Assembly: GCA_944320295.1 (NCBI GenBank)
Contig: CALUGY010000069.1
Location: forward strand, 1 to 42,771
Source of the DNA: an uncultured Bacteroides sp.
GTDB taxonomy: Bacteria > Bacteroidota > Bacteroidia > Bacteroidales > Bacteroidaceae
DNA length: 42,771 nucleotides
Reading direction: 5' to 3'
The notes beneath the pieces are model-generated. The model was not told the DNA's origin and did not search any database. It saw nothing but the letters and a program-made list of their open reading frames with translations. The translations under genes and the position numbers were made by a program. Positions 15,843 to 23,404 of this stretch are shown here, piece by piece. Every line of letters begins with the position of its first letter. Within the stretch, counting starts at the first letter, position 1.

Positions 15843-17201
15843 TCATTCGCCCAGCTGGCGTGCCAGTTGCTCGGCGTTGCGCCGGGCGTCCTCGTCGCCG
15901 AGTGCGGCGGCACGGCGGTAGCAGTCCAGAGCTTCTGCCTTGCGACCCGTCATGTAGCAGGCGGTGCCCAGGGCATTGAGGCTACGCGGGTCGTGCTGCA
16001 CGGTACGCAGCAGGCGCAGGGCCTCGTCGCATTGCCCGGCACGCAGTAGGTCAACGGCACGGTTGATGGTCTCGCCCTCCACATCGGGCTTCGTGGCATA
16101 ATACACGCGCACATAGCCTGAGTTACGCTGATCGGCAAAGGCCTGTTGCTTGAGGTAGCGGAAAGGCTTGCCGCCATTGAGACGGCGTAGCAGCTGCTCG
16201 CGGCGGTCGGCATCGGGCGTCCCGTCTATGATGGAGAGAATCTCGTCGCGTTCGGGCAGGTTGCTTTCAGCCACCACGTCGCGCAGGTCGGCCCAGGCCT
16301 CACCGCCGTTGGCCACCTCAAACAGGCTGTCGGGCATCTGCGCCCGGTTGGCAATGTAGTCGCGCAAGGCTTCGGCACGCCGCCCGGCCAGCTTTTCGTT
16401 GAAAGCTATCGGTCCTTCGGGCGAGGCAAGTCCCACGATGAGCACCTTGGCCATGGAGGCCAGCGTGTCGTCCCTAAGCAATGCCACCAACCGCTCTATG
16501 CGTTGCAGGGCGGCACGGTTGTCGCGAAAATCGGGGTCTATCTTATGCTTGTTGACGGGGAAATACACCATGACGGCGCCCGGCACCCGGCGCAAGGGCA
16601 CGTGGCGGTCGTAGGGACGGTAATGCTCTATGGGTTGCAAAGCAGGCTCTTCCTCGGCCACACGGTCGGCGGTGCTCAGGCGGGGCGCAATGTCCGCAAA
16701 GACCGGCTGGAAGGGCGGCACATAGCACGAGGTGGCCAACGTCTGTTCGGGCAAGTCGGACGTGCGGCAACAGCCTTCCGTCTCGCGGCGCAACACTACG
16801 CGCAGGGGTGTATGCTTCATCCACTCCTGCACGGGCACCTCGGCCTTGTAATCCAGGGTTTCACCCACGGGCAGGGCGTTGTAGCTTACCCCTGCCAGAT
16901 GGGCGGCGCGGCGGTTGTAACGCAATTTACGCTTGCCGGCAAACTCCACGGGGGACAACTCCAGCTCGTGGCCGTCGTCGCCACAGATATAGGGCGTGAC
17001 AATGAGGCGGTAGTCGCTCCGCAATGCGACCCCCTCCGCGCTGACGGGGAAAGCCACCGTGAGCAGGGTGCTGTCCGTCCATGCCACGCGCACGCTGTCA
17101 GCCTGCGCGGCTCGTGCCTCCGTGCCCGGCCACATGCCGCACAAGAGCGCGAGGCAAAGGGCCTTCATACCTTTCTTATATATAACGATGCCATAGTTCA
17201 T
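15843..17201 (-). CDS. DUF3868 / OmpA-like / TPR outer-membrane protein of the fimbrial operon
   Basis: 452 residues. The ATG at 17201 is chosen because GGAGGA lies 7 bases upstream; a second ATG (17168, MKALCLALL) is possible. A signal peptide ends near residue 31 (EARA). Residues about 40-190 match the DUF3868 type found beside Bacteroidales fimbriae. Residues about 200-370 form an OmpA-C-like domain (VYFPVNKHKIDPDFRDN, then KVLIVGLASPEG, EKLAGRRAEALRDYI) that usually binds peptidoglycan. A C-terminal TPR segment follows (LNALGTACYMTGRKAEALDC). Likely role: anchoring or organising the fimbrial machine between the outer membrane and the wall; inferred from domains and context. It lies 21 bases after the DUF3575 gene. 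Confidence 0.75.
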   Translation of the reverse strand: MNYGIVIYKKGMKALCLALLCGMWPGTEARAAQADSVRVAWTDSTLLTVAFPVSAEGVALRSDYRLIVTPYICGDDGHELELSPVEFAGKRKLRYNRRAAHLAGVSYNALPVGETLDYKAEVPVQEWMKHTPLRVVLRRETEGCCRTSDLPEQTLATSCYVPPFQPVFADIAPRLSTADRVAEEEPALQPIEHYRPYDRHVPLRRVPGAVMVYFPVNKHKIDPDFRDNRAALQRIERLVALLRDDTLASMAKVLIVGLASPEGPIAFNEKLAGRRAEALRDYIANRAQMPDSLFEVANGGEAWADLRDVVAESNLPERDEILSIIDGTPDADRREQLLRRLNGGKPFRYLKQQAFADQRNSGYVRVYYATKPDVEGETINRAVDLLRAGQCDEALRLLRTVQHDPRSLNALGTACYMTGRKAEALDCYRRAAALGDEDARRNAEQLARQLGE

Positions 17202-17222
17202 AATCCATTCCTCCGCTTTTCG

Positions 17223-17804
17223 TTATTTGATGACGTATATCAGCGACACGGCCGCCTTGGTGGGCATGAAGCGCACCTCGGTGTCGGTACGCAGCTTGTC
17301 GCCGCAGGTGACACATTCGTACTGGCTGTAGTCCACATAGCCCACTCCGAGTCCAATCTCAGCCTCGATGCTCCAGCGGTTGTTCAAAATCCAATGGTAG
17401 CCGTAGCCTATGCCGCCGCCCCAAAGGTTGCCTTGATAGCGGTAGTCTTTCATGCCGTTGGCCAGGCCGAACGTGAAACCGATGTTGCCGGCATTGAAGC
17501 GCATGTACATGGGATGTACCCCGATGAAGTGTCCTCCAAAGGGTTTACAGAACCAATAGCGGTATTCGGGCTGCACCAACAGGTGGCGCCACTTCTTGTT
17601 GTCCTTGAATGTCCAGGGATTCCATGACAAGCCCAGATTCAACGTGGACTTGGAGCCTATGCGTACCTCAGGCTCTATGTTGAGCGAGGCGGTGCCCCAT
17701 TTCACCAAATCGGTTTTCACGGCCACAGTCTGCCCTCCTGCCTTAAGACAAAACAACAGGAGCACCAACATCCAGACAAGGTTTCGTTTTTCACTCATAT
17801 CCAT
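17223..17804 (-). CDS. DUF3575 outer-membrane beta-barrel-like protein, first gene of the fimbrial operon
   Basis: 193 residues from the ATG at 17804 (an ATG two codons later is equally possible; a far-upstream TTG gives a poor N-terminus). A hydrophobic signal segment (VWMLVLLLFCLKAGG) precedes a mature part rich in alternating aromatic/glycine strands: LNIEPEVRIG, LLVQPEYRYWFCKPF, GGGIGYGYHWIL, AEIGLGVGYVDY. This matches the DUF3575 family, which recurs at the head of Bacteroidales fimbrial operons. Two cysteines (CVTC) sit near the C-terminus. An outer-membrane barrel helping assembly or anchoring is plausible; the molecular function is not established. Confidence 0.75.
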   Translation of the reverse strand: MDMSEKRNLVWMLVLLLFCLKAGGQTVAVKTDLVKWGTASLNIEPEVRIGSKSTLNLGLSWNPWTFKDNKKWRHLLVQPEYRYWFCKPFGGHFIGVHPMYMRFNAGNIGFTFGLANGMKDYRYQGNLWGGGIGYGYHWILNNRWSIEAEIGLGVGYVDYSQYECVTCGDKLRTDTEVRFMPTKAAVSLIYVIK

Positions 17805-17938
17805 AATTCGTTTCAGCCGGTTCGTTATTGTTTGTATCAACCACTTCCGTCCTCCCGGAAGCCCGTTTTCCCCACATTACGCCTCTTATGGAAGAAAGCC
17901 GGAAAAGAGTTCTTTGCACAAAAAAGGCACAGGCATTC

Positions 17939-17966
17939 TTGTTTTTGCGAAATTTTCTTATCTTTG
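17939..17966 (+). promoter_or_regulatory. Orphan Bacteroidetes-type promoter pointing rightward
   Basis: TTG at 17939-17941, 17 bases, then TATCTTTG at 17959-17966, matching the TANNTTTG -7 consensus. No gene begins within 600 bases downstream on this strand. Either it drives a small RNA, or it is a chance match; spacing is slightly short. Confidence 0.35.
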
Positions 17967-18013
17967 CGCCAGTTGCAACATAAGCCTTGCGCTTTCCACT
18001 CTTTACCTAGCGA

Positions 18014-18021
18014 CAAAAATA
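18014..18021 (-). promoter_or_regulatory. Candidate -7 box for the fimbrial operon
   Basis: On the minus strand this reads TATTTTTG (TANNTTTG). A clear TTTG -33 element is absent at the expected distance; an AT-rich stretch is there instead. It would give a leader of about 200 bases before the DUF3575 start. Best candidate seen, but weak. Confidence 0.35.
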
Positions 18022-18247
18022 CGGATTATCGCTGTATTTTTTAAAATTTTACGCGATATATTCGGTAAGAAATTTTCTTTTTAACACTTTGCGGGCTTCA
18101 GAGGCTGCCAAAATGCGGAGTGCAGACCGCGCTTTTGGTGCTATTGTCGCGAAGCCTTGCCTCTTTCCCACTCCGAAAACCATTCAGAAAAAGTCGGACA
18201 TCACGGCGCATATTCCCGCGCGTTTGCTCCGAACATATAGGACGCCG

Positions 18248-18310
18248 GAGCGCAACATATTCCGCTTACGGACGCAACAGATACGAAGCACGCCCGCAAC
18301 GCATTGCGGA
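18248..18310. repeat. Cluster of CGCAACA/CGCAACG repeats
   Basis: GAGCGCAACATATTCCG (18248-18264), GGACGCAACAG (18270-18280) and CGCAACGCATTGCGGA (18295-18310) are related short words in one 60-base stretch. Nearly the same word, GAGCGCAACACGTTCC, recurs in the unrelated intergenic region at 33795-33810, suggesting a dispersed family. Confidence 0.4.
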
Positions 18311-18609
18311 AAAACGGCCTATGCATCGTAGAAAAAAGCGGAATGCGAAGGAAAACCAACCGACTGGTAACAAAGAAAATAGTTGAGAAAAGCAGGGAAA
18401 GATACGGAGGCCGGGAAAAACAACGAAAAAGTACGGGTAACAAATTCGGAAAAGAAAACGAAAAAGCACGTACACATTATTATATATAAGACACCTCAAC
18501 AGTCCCCGCCGGAAGGTAACACCGTGTCCGGATTCATGACTCACATGGAAGTGCCATGGCCGCTACATTCATACGCCTGCCCCGGCATACGACCGAAATA
18601 GTAGGCATG

Positions 18610-18643
18610 TTGCCGTGATATACGAAAAATAGTCGTATCTTTG
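18610..18643 (+). promoter_or_regulatory. glnS promoter
   Basis: TATCTTTG at 18636-18643 fits the Bacteroidetes -7 box; TTG at 18610-18612 may be the -33 element, though 23 bases is long. A start about 7 bases downstream would leave a leader of roughly 20 bases before the glnS ATG. Confidence 0.6.
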
Positions 18644-18672
18644 CCACCCAATACATACAACAAGAAGCAATT

Positions 18673-20412
18673 ATGGCAGAAGTGAGGAACGAAGAGACAA
18701 GCGAAAAGAAGAGCTTGAACTTCATCGAACAGATAGTAGAGAACGACCTGCAAGAAGGCAAGAACGGCGGACGGGTACAGACGCGCTTCCCGCCCGAACC
18801 CAACGGCTACCTGCACATAGGCCATGCCAAGGCCATTTGCCTGGACTTCGGCATCGCCGCCGCCCACGGAGGCGTGTGCAACCTGCGCTTCGACGACACC
18901 AACCCGACAAAGGAAGACGTGGAATACGTGGAGGCCATCAAGGAGGACATCCAATGGCTGGGCTACCAATGGGGCAACGAATACTACGCATCGGACTACT
19001 TCCAGCAGTTGTGGGACTTCGCCATCCGGCTCATCAAGGAAGGCAAAGCCTACGTGGATGAACAGACCTCCGAGCAGATTGCCGCCCAAAAAGGCACTCC
19101 CACCCAACCGGGCGTGGAAAGCCCCTACCGCAACCGCCCCATCGAGGAAAACCTGGAGCTGTTCCAGAAGATGAACACGGGCGAGATAGCGGAAGGAGCC
19201 ATGGTGCTCCGTGCCAAGATTGACATGGCCAACCCCAACATGCACTTCCGCGACCCCATCATCTACCGCATCGTGAACCACCCGCACCACCGCACGGGCA
19301 CGAAGTGGAAAGCCTATCCGATGTACGACTTCGCCCACGGGCAGAGCGACTTCTTTGAAGGTGTTACCCACTCGCTCTGCACGCTGGAGTTCGTGGTGCA
19401 CCGTCCGCTTTACGACCTCTTCGTGGACTGGCTGAAGGAGGGTAAGGACCTGGACGACAACCGCCCGCGCCAATACGAGTTCAACAAGCTGAACCTGAGC
19501 TACACGCTGATGAGCAAGCGCAACCTGCTGACCCTTGTCAAAGAAGGCTTGGTGAGCGGCTGGGACGACCCCCGCATGCCGACCCTCTGCGGCTTCCGCC
19601 GACGCGGCTATTCGCCCGAATCCATACACAAGTTTATCGACAAGATTGGTTATACCACATATGACGCGCTCAACGAGTTCGCCTTGCTGGAGAGTGCCGT
19701 CCGCGAAGACCTCAACGAGCGCGCCACCCGCGTATCGGCCGTGCTCGACCCGGTGAAGCTCGTCATCACCAACTACCCTGAGGGACAGGTGGAAGAGATG
19801 GAGGCTGTCAACAACCCCGAACGCCCCGAGGAAGGCACGCACCTCATCGAGTTCAGCCGCGAACTGTGGATGGAGCGCGACGACTTCATGGAGGTGGCTC
19901 CCAAGAAATATTTCCGCATGACGCCCGGACAGGAAGTACGCCTGAAGAATGCCTACATCGTAAAGTGCACGGGCTGCAAAAAGAACGAGGCCGGCGAAGT
20001 GGTGGAAGTCCACGCAGAGTATGACCCCGACAGTAAGAGCGGCATGCCCGGCGCCAACCGCAAGGTGAAAGGCACGCTGCACTGGGTGAGCTGCGCGCAT
20101 TGCCTGGAAGCCGAGGTACGCCTCTACGACCGCCTCTGGAAGGTGGAGAACCCGCGCGACGCGCTGGCCGCCATCCGCGAGGAGAAGAACTGCGACGCCC
20201 TGACGGCCATGAAGGAAATCATCAATCCGGACTCCCTCCACATCTTGCCGCATTGCTACATCGAGAAGTTCGCACAGGGCATGAAGCCGCTGACCTACCT
20301 CCAATTCCAGCGCATCGGCTACTTCAACGTGGACAAGGACTCCACGCCGGAGAAGATGGTGTTCAACCGCACCGTCGGACTGAAGGACACGTGGGGCAAA
20401 ATCAACAAATAA
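18673..20412 (+). CDS. glnS: Glutamine--tRNA ligase
   Basis: 579 residues, the usual bacterial GlnRS size. It charges tRNA-Gln with glutamine in the cytoplasm using ATP. Class I signature HIGH is at residues 48-51 within PPEPNGYLHIGHAK, the tRNA/amino-acid recognition segment LRFDDTNP follows, and the KMSKS loop appears as LMSKRN (Met280-Lys282). The C-terminal anticodon-binding beta-barrels cover about 340-579. The insert KCTGCKKNEAGEVVEVHAEY with a CAHC nearby gives a CxxC...CxxC pattern. The coding sequence is strongly GC-biased at third positions (42 of 60 bases are G/C in 18841-18900), in contrast to genes right of 28.6 kb. The TPR gene follows after 29 bases and is probably cotranscribed. 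Confidence 0.97.
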   Translation: MAEVRNEETSEKKSLNFIEQIVENDLQEGKNGGRVQTRFPPEPNGYLHIGHAKAICLDFGIAAAHGGVCNLRFDDTNPTKEDVEYVEAIKEDIQWLGYQWGNEYYASDYFQQLWDFAIRLIKEGKAYVDEQTSEQIAAQKGTPTQPGVESPYRNRPIEENLELFQKMNTGEIAEGAMVLRAKIDMANPNMHFRDPIIYRIVNHPHHRTGTKWKAYPMYDFAHGQSDFFEGVTHSLCTLEFVVHRPLYDLFVDWLKEGKDLDDNRPRQYEFNKLNLSYTLMSKRNLLTLVKEGLVSGWDDPRMPTLCGFRRRGYSPESIHKFIDKIGYTTYDALNEFALLESAVREDLNERATRVSAVLDPVKLVITNYPEGQVEEMEAVNNPERPEEGTHLIEFSRELWMERDDFMEVAPKKYFRMTPGQEVRLKNAYIVKCTGCKKNEAGEVVEVHAEYDPDSKSGMPGANRKVKGTLHWVSCAHCLEAEVRLYDRLWKVENPRDALAAIREEKNCDALTAMKEIINPDSLHILPHCYIEKFAQGMKPLTYLQFQRIGYFNVDKDSTPEKMVFNRTVGLKDTWGKINK

Positions 20413-20441
20413 CAACAACCGGGCTCCATTTTATATTACTC

Positions 20442-21857
20442 ATGAGCAAAAAGAAGCTGCTATCGGGAAGAGAACGGGAACTGTTTGAAATGGCCGGTCA
20501 GTACGAAGACGCCAAGGCCAAGGGCAAAAGCATCTACCTCGATGCTGAAGACCTGGCAGACTTGGCAGACTGGTATGCCGTGCACCAACAGCCGGCAATG
20601 GCGATGGAAGTGGCCGAATACGGACTGAAACTCCATCCGGGTAACTCATCCTTGCTGATAGAGAAAGCATACCTGCACCTGGAGTCAGACGAGCCGGAAA
20701 AGGCCAAGGAAATAGCCCTCCAAATAGACGGGGGGCTTGCGGAAACGAAGATATTGAAGGCCGAAATCCTCCTCACGGAAGGAAAGGAGGAAGAAGCCGC
20801 CCGGCTGCTTGCAACCATAGAGAACAAGTCCGGTTATGACAACATGGTGAACGTGGCCTACATGTACATCAACATGCAGTATCCCGACGAGGCATATGAA
20901 TGGTTGAAACCTGGTATAGGCAAATATCAGGACCAAGAGGACTTCTTGTCCGTCCTGGCCGATGCCTATTACGGGAAAGGGATGCTGAAGGAATCGGAAG
21001 ACACTTACAACAAGCTCATCGACATCAACCCGTATTCTGCCTTGTATTGGTTCGGGGCGGCACGCTGCTACTTCGACCAACAGGATTACAACAAGGCCAT
21101 CGAGGCATGCGACTATGCCATCATCTCCGACGACGAGTTTACGGACGCTTACCTGATGAAAGGACATGCCTACTTCTACCTGAACAACGAGGAAAAGGCC
21201 TTGGACAACTTTAGAATCGCCTTGAAGCAAGGCGCGATATCGCAATGCTTCATCGACACGTTCATCGGGCTGAACAAACTTGAAAAAGGGGACTATGCAG
21301 AGGGGTATAAGTACATAACAAAAGCCATAGACAACTATGGCAACGACACGACCATCACGCTACCGGCCCTTTATGCCAATGCAGGAGCCTGCCTCTACAA
21401 AATGGGGGACACGACACAAGCATTGCACTATTGGCAAAAAGCACACCGGACAGACCCGACCGACGTGGATGCTTACCTCATAGAGGGACGGGCTTACCTG
21501 AACGCGAACAACAAAGAAGAATGCCTGCAATGCTGGCGAAAAGCCCTTGAATATGCACCCTATGCGACGACCTGGCACGAAATAGGCCTCTACTGCATTG
21601 AGGCCGGCTATCTGAAACTGGCCCAAGAGGCCTTGGAAAAGACAAAGGCATTGCAACCGGACTTCTACAATATCAACGAAAAGCTGGCCGCACTCTACCT
21701 CGTGCTAAACGACGAAGAGAACTTTGAGAAATATAACGCCTTGTGCAAACGTCCTATGCGACAGCAGGAGGTTGACAAGTTCCGCAAACAGGCCACACTC
21801 CAAACCCCGAATGAAGCCATGCAGATAATAAACTCCATTCTCGACTGCCTGCAATAA
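20442..21857 (+). CDS. Tetratricopeptide repeat protein
   Basis: 471 residues from the ATG at 20442; the frame stays open upstream inside glnS, but only in the shadow of that gene. It has no signal peptide or membrane segment (N-terminus MSKKKLLSGRERELF), so it is probably cytoplasmic. About ten helical TPR-like pairs run along its length, for example YWFGAARCYFDQQDYNKAI, AYLMKGHAYFYLNNEEKAL and ALYANAGACLYKMGDTTQAL. TPR proteins act as protein-binding scaffolds; the partner is unknown. Close spacing with glnS suggests one transcript, but does not by itself imply a role in translation. The stop codon runs into the hairpin that terminates the convergent tRNA-Pro gene. Confidence 0.85.
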   Translation: MSKKKLLSGRERELFEMAGQYEDAKAKGKSIYLDAEDLADLADWYAVHQQPAMAMEVAEYGLKLHPGNSSLLIEKAYLHLESDEPEKAKEIALQIDGGLAETKILKAEILLTEGKEEEAARLLATIENKSGYDNMVNVAYMYINMQYPDEAYEWLKPGIGKYQDQEDFLSVLADAYYGKGMLKESEDTYNKLIDINPYSALYWFGAARCYFDQQDYNKAIEACDYAIISDDEFTDAYLMKGHAYFYLNNEEKALDNFRIALKQGAISQCFIDTFIGLNKLEKGDYAEGYKYITKAIDNYGNDTTITLPALYANAGACLYKMGDTTQALHYWQKAHRTDPTDVDAYLIEGRAYLNANNKEECLQCWRKALEYAPYATTWHEIGLYCIEAGYLKLAQEALEKTKALQPDFYNINEKLAALYLVLNDEENFEKYNALCKRPMRQQEVDKFRKQATLQTPNEAMQIINSILDCLQ

Positions 21858-21888
21858 AAAAAGGAGCTACTGTTTATAGTAACTCCTT
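21858..21888 (-). terminator. Terminator of tRNA-Pro, shared with the TPR gene
   Basis: AAGGAGCTACT and AGTAACTCCTT (21861-21871, 21878-21888) pair with one mismatch around a six-base loop. Read on the minus strand, the hairpin is followed by seven T's, the standard intrinsic pattern for the tRNA. It also lies directly after the TPR stop codon and may work in both directions. Confidence 0.75.
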
Positions 21889-21901
21889 GATTTGCATCCT
21901 G

Positions 21902-21976
21902 TCGGGGTGAAAGGATTCGAACCTTCGACCCCCTGCTCCCAAAGCAGGTGCGCTAACCGGACTGCGCTACACCCCG
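21902..21976 (-). tRNA. tRNA-Pro (anticodon TGG)
   Basis: On the minus strand the 5' acceptor CGGGGTG pairs with CACCCCG at the 3' end, with A as the discriminator. The anticodon stem CCTGC/GCAGG encloses the loop TTTGGGA, giving anticodon TGG (proline, CCA codons and wobble). The T-arm has GGTTCGAATCC. No CCA is encoded in the DNA. Confidence 0.95.
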
Positions 21977-21998
21977 AAGGCTTCCTTAAAAAGCGAGG

Positions 21999-22029
21999 CA
22001 AAGGTAAGCAATCTTTCAATAGCGAACAA
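21999..22029 (-). promoter_or_regulatory. tRNA-Pro promoter
   Basis: On the minus strand TTG (22029-22027), 20 bases, then TACCTTTG (22006-21999). This is a good Bacteroidetes promoter, and transcription would begin about 15 bases before the mature tRNA 5' end. The same -7 sequence precedes tRNA-Thr. Confidence 0.65.
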
Positions 22030-22169
22030 TAGCCCGGTGAATAAAAAGTGCGGCTTTTCTGTTTTTCCTTCAAAAAAAGAATGGACTTCCAAGTTCTTTC
22101 CAGATTCTACCCTGATATTTGTAACCAGAAAAGCATAAAACATTTATTCACCATTAAACAACATGTAAT

Positions 22170-22610
22170 ATGAAAAAGCTCGTTTTATTATTCGTTTGTA
22201 TGTTTGCAGTTAGTACAATGACCATGGCAGACAATGACAAGCCTATCCCGGTAACCCAATTGCCCGCAAAAGCCCAGACATTCCTGCAAACCTATTTCAA
22301 AAACAGCAAAGTGGCACTTAGCAAGCAAGAAAGCGACTTGTTTTACAAAAGCTACGATGTGGTGTTTACCAATGGCGAGGAAGTTGAATTCGACAAATCG
22401 GGCGAATGGACGGAAGTGAATTGCCGTATCAACGGAGTACCTAATTCCATCATACCGGAAGCCATAAAGAACTACGTCTCCACGAATTACCCTGACACTC
22501 AAGTCATGCAAATAGAGCGAGAATCCAGAGGAGGGTATGAAATCAAGTTATCCAACCGACTGGAAATAACGTTCAACAAAAATCTGCAAGTAATAGACAT
22601 CGACGACTAA
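22170..22610 (+). CDS. Secreted PepSY-like (DUF2874-type) protein
   Basis: 146 residues with a clear signal peptide (MKKLVLLFVCMFAVSTMTMA) cleaved near residue 20. The mature part has two related units, each an amphipathic helix followed by a short beta-sheet: LPAKAQTFLQTYF...YDVVFTNGEEVEFDKSGEW, then IPEAIKNYVSTNY...YEIKLSNRLEITFNKNLQV. This matches the PepSY-like family common in Bacteroides, thought to be periplasmic inhibitor or ligand-binding modules; no substrate is known. It stands alone between tRNA-Pro and a convergent gene. A near-consensus -7 box (GATATTTG, 22114-22121) lies upstream. Confidence 0.8.
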   Translation: MKKLVLLFVCMFAVSTMTMADNDKPIPVTQLPAKAQTFLQTYFKNSKVALSKQESDLFYKSYDVVFTNGEEVEFDKSGEWTEVNCRINGVPNSIIPEAIKNYVSTNYPDTQVMQIERESRGGYEIKLSNRLEITFNKNLQVIDIDD

Positions 22611-22637
22611 TATCGCTTCACGCGGTATCTGCAACAG

Positions 22638-22673
22638 GGGAAGGGTGTACCATGTCTTTGGTACGCCCTTCCT
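22638..22673. terminator. Hairpin between convergent genes
   Basis: AAGGGTGTACC (22641-22651) and GGTACGCCCTT (22660-22670) pair with one mismatch around an eight-base loop; flanking GG and CC extend the stem. It lies between the PepSY-like gene and the convergent TIGR02757 gene, so it probably ends transcripts from one or both sides. No long T-tract. Confidence 0.55.
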
Positions 22674-22690
22674 GCATTCTGTACGCTCTT

Positions 22691-23404
22691 TCACCTTCCT
22701 TGCGGATGATTCACACCGTAACCAAACAAGGCGAAATCACCCAAGCAGGGGTCTCCCGGAAACACTTCCGAAAGCGCTTGGGTAATGCGGCGGGCATTGC
22801 ACAAAGAAAAGCTCTCGCTTGAAACAAGCCCCAAAGCATGAGCCACACGGCACACATGGGTATCCAAAGGGATAATTAAATCACGGCTGTCGAAACGAGT
22901 CCAAATGCCAAAGTCCACCGGAGAGGCTTTGCGCACCATCCAGCGAAGGAACATATTCAACTTCTTCTGCGGACTTTTTGCCGACACGCCCAAGAAGGCG
23001 CACAACTTCTCCATCGGTATGCCAGGATAGGCAAACAACGCCTCTTCCAAACTATCATAAGCCGTATAAGCATCATACAGACGGGCATACACGGCATGGA
23101 AATCGGCATAAGACAGCATACGATAAAAACTCCGCTTGTCCGATGGAGAAAAATCATCCATCCAGCGACGCGACAATACGTAACGATAGGGAGAAGGTTC
23201 CATCAGCTTGTGCAACGCTGCCGCCTTACGCAAAATCTGCGTCCGGTTTCCAAAGCTCATCAGGGCTGTCAACAAGCCGCTGGTCTCGATATCCTGCTTC
23301 CGGACATAACGATGAGGGAAACTTACCGGGTCGCCGGGAATGAAGCTGGCACGGTGATACTCCTCCGCCCACGCCCTTAACTGACGGACTACCGCTTCGG
23401 TCAT
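22691..23404 (-). CDS. TIGR02757 (DUF2400) family protein
   Basis: 237 residues, all-helical, no signal peptide. The conserved blocks of this family are present: an N-terminal P.SFPHRY segment, a middle LLTALMSFGNRTQI, the block DLIIPLDTHVCRVAHALGL and the C-terminal GDPCLGDFALFGYGVNH. The LDTHV/.R.A.RLGL-like part resembles the helix-hairpin DNA-glycosylase fold (the 'PLDTHV' signature of endonuclease III-like proteins), so nucleic-acid binding is plausible, but biochemical function is not established. The ATG directly abuts the stop codon of the amidase gene upstream, with no intervening base, indicating translational coupling. Confidence 0.8.
   Translation of the reverse strand: MTEAVVRQLRAWAEEYHRASFIPGDPVSFPHRYVRKQDIETSGLLTALMSFGNRTQILRKAAALHKLMEPSPYRYVLSRRWMDDFSPSDKRSFYRMLSYADFHAVYARLYDAYTAYDSLEEALFAYPGIPMEKLCAFLGVSAKSPQKKLNMFLRWMVRKASPVDFGIWTRFDSRDLIIPLDTHVCRVAHALGLVSSESFSLCNARRITQALSEVFPGDPCLGDFALFGYGVNHPQGR

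Larger units (their letters stand above)
17805..18672. other. Large divergent intergenic region between the fimbrial operon and glnS
   Basis: About 870 bases without a convincing gene; short open frames here have no family-like sequence. The left part is AT-rich and holds promoter-like boxes on both strands (separate entries) plus a direct repeat GAAATTTTCTT at 17949-17959 and 18070-18080. The middle (about 18230-18310) contains several CGCAACA/CGCAACG words (see 18248-18310). The right part up to 18480 is purine-rich. The region could carry a long fimbrial leader or an untranslated RNA, but nothing is proven. Confidence 0.5.

Noticed and set aside
18089-18544. Several 60-90 codon open frames between the fimbrial operon and glnS
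   Set aside because: Overlapping on both strands, no promoter-start agreement, composition unlike neighbouring genes.
18541-20418. 625-codon open frame on the minus strand opposite glnS
   Set aside because: glnS carries all class I synthetase motifs; the antisense frame is open only because of strong third-position GC bias.
20100-20441. Upstream extension of the TPR protein into the glnS gene
   Set aside because: The extension is glnS DNA read in another frame; the ATG at 20442 gives a normal TPR N-terminus.
21890-22073. 68-codon minus-strand frame across tRNA-Pro
   Set aside because: It runs through a complete tRNA gene and its promoter.
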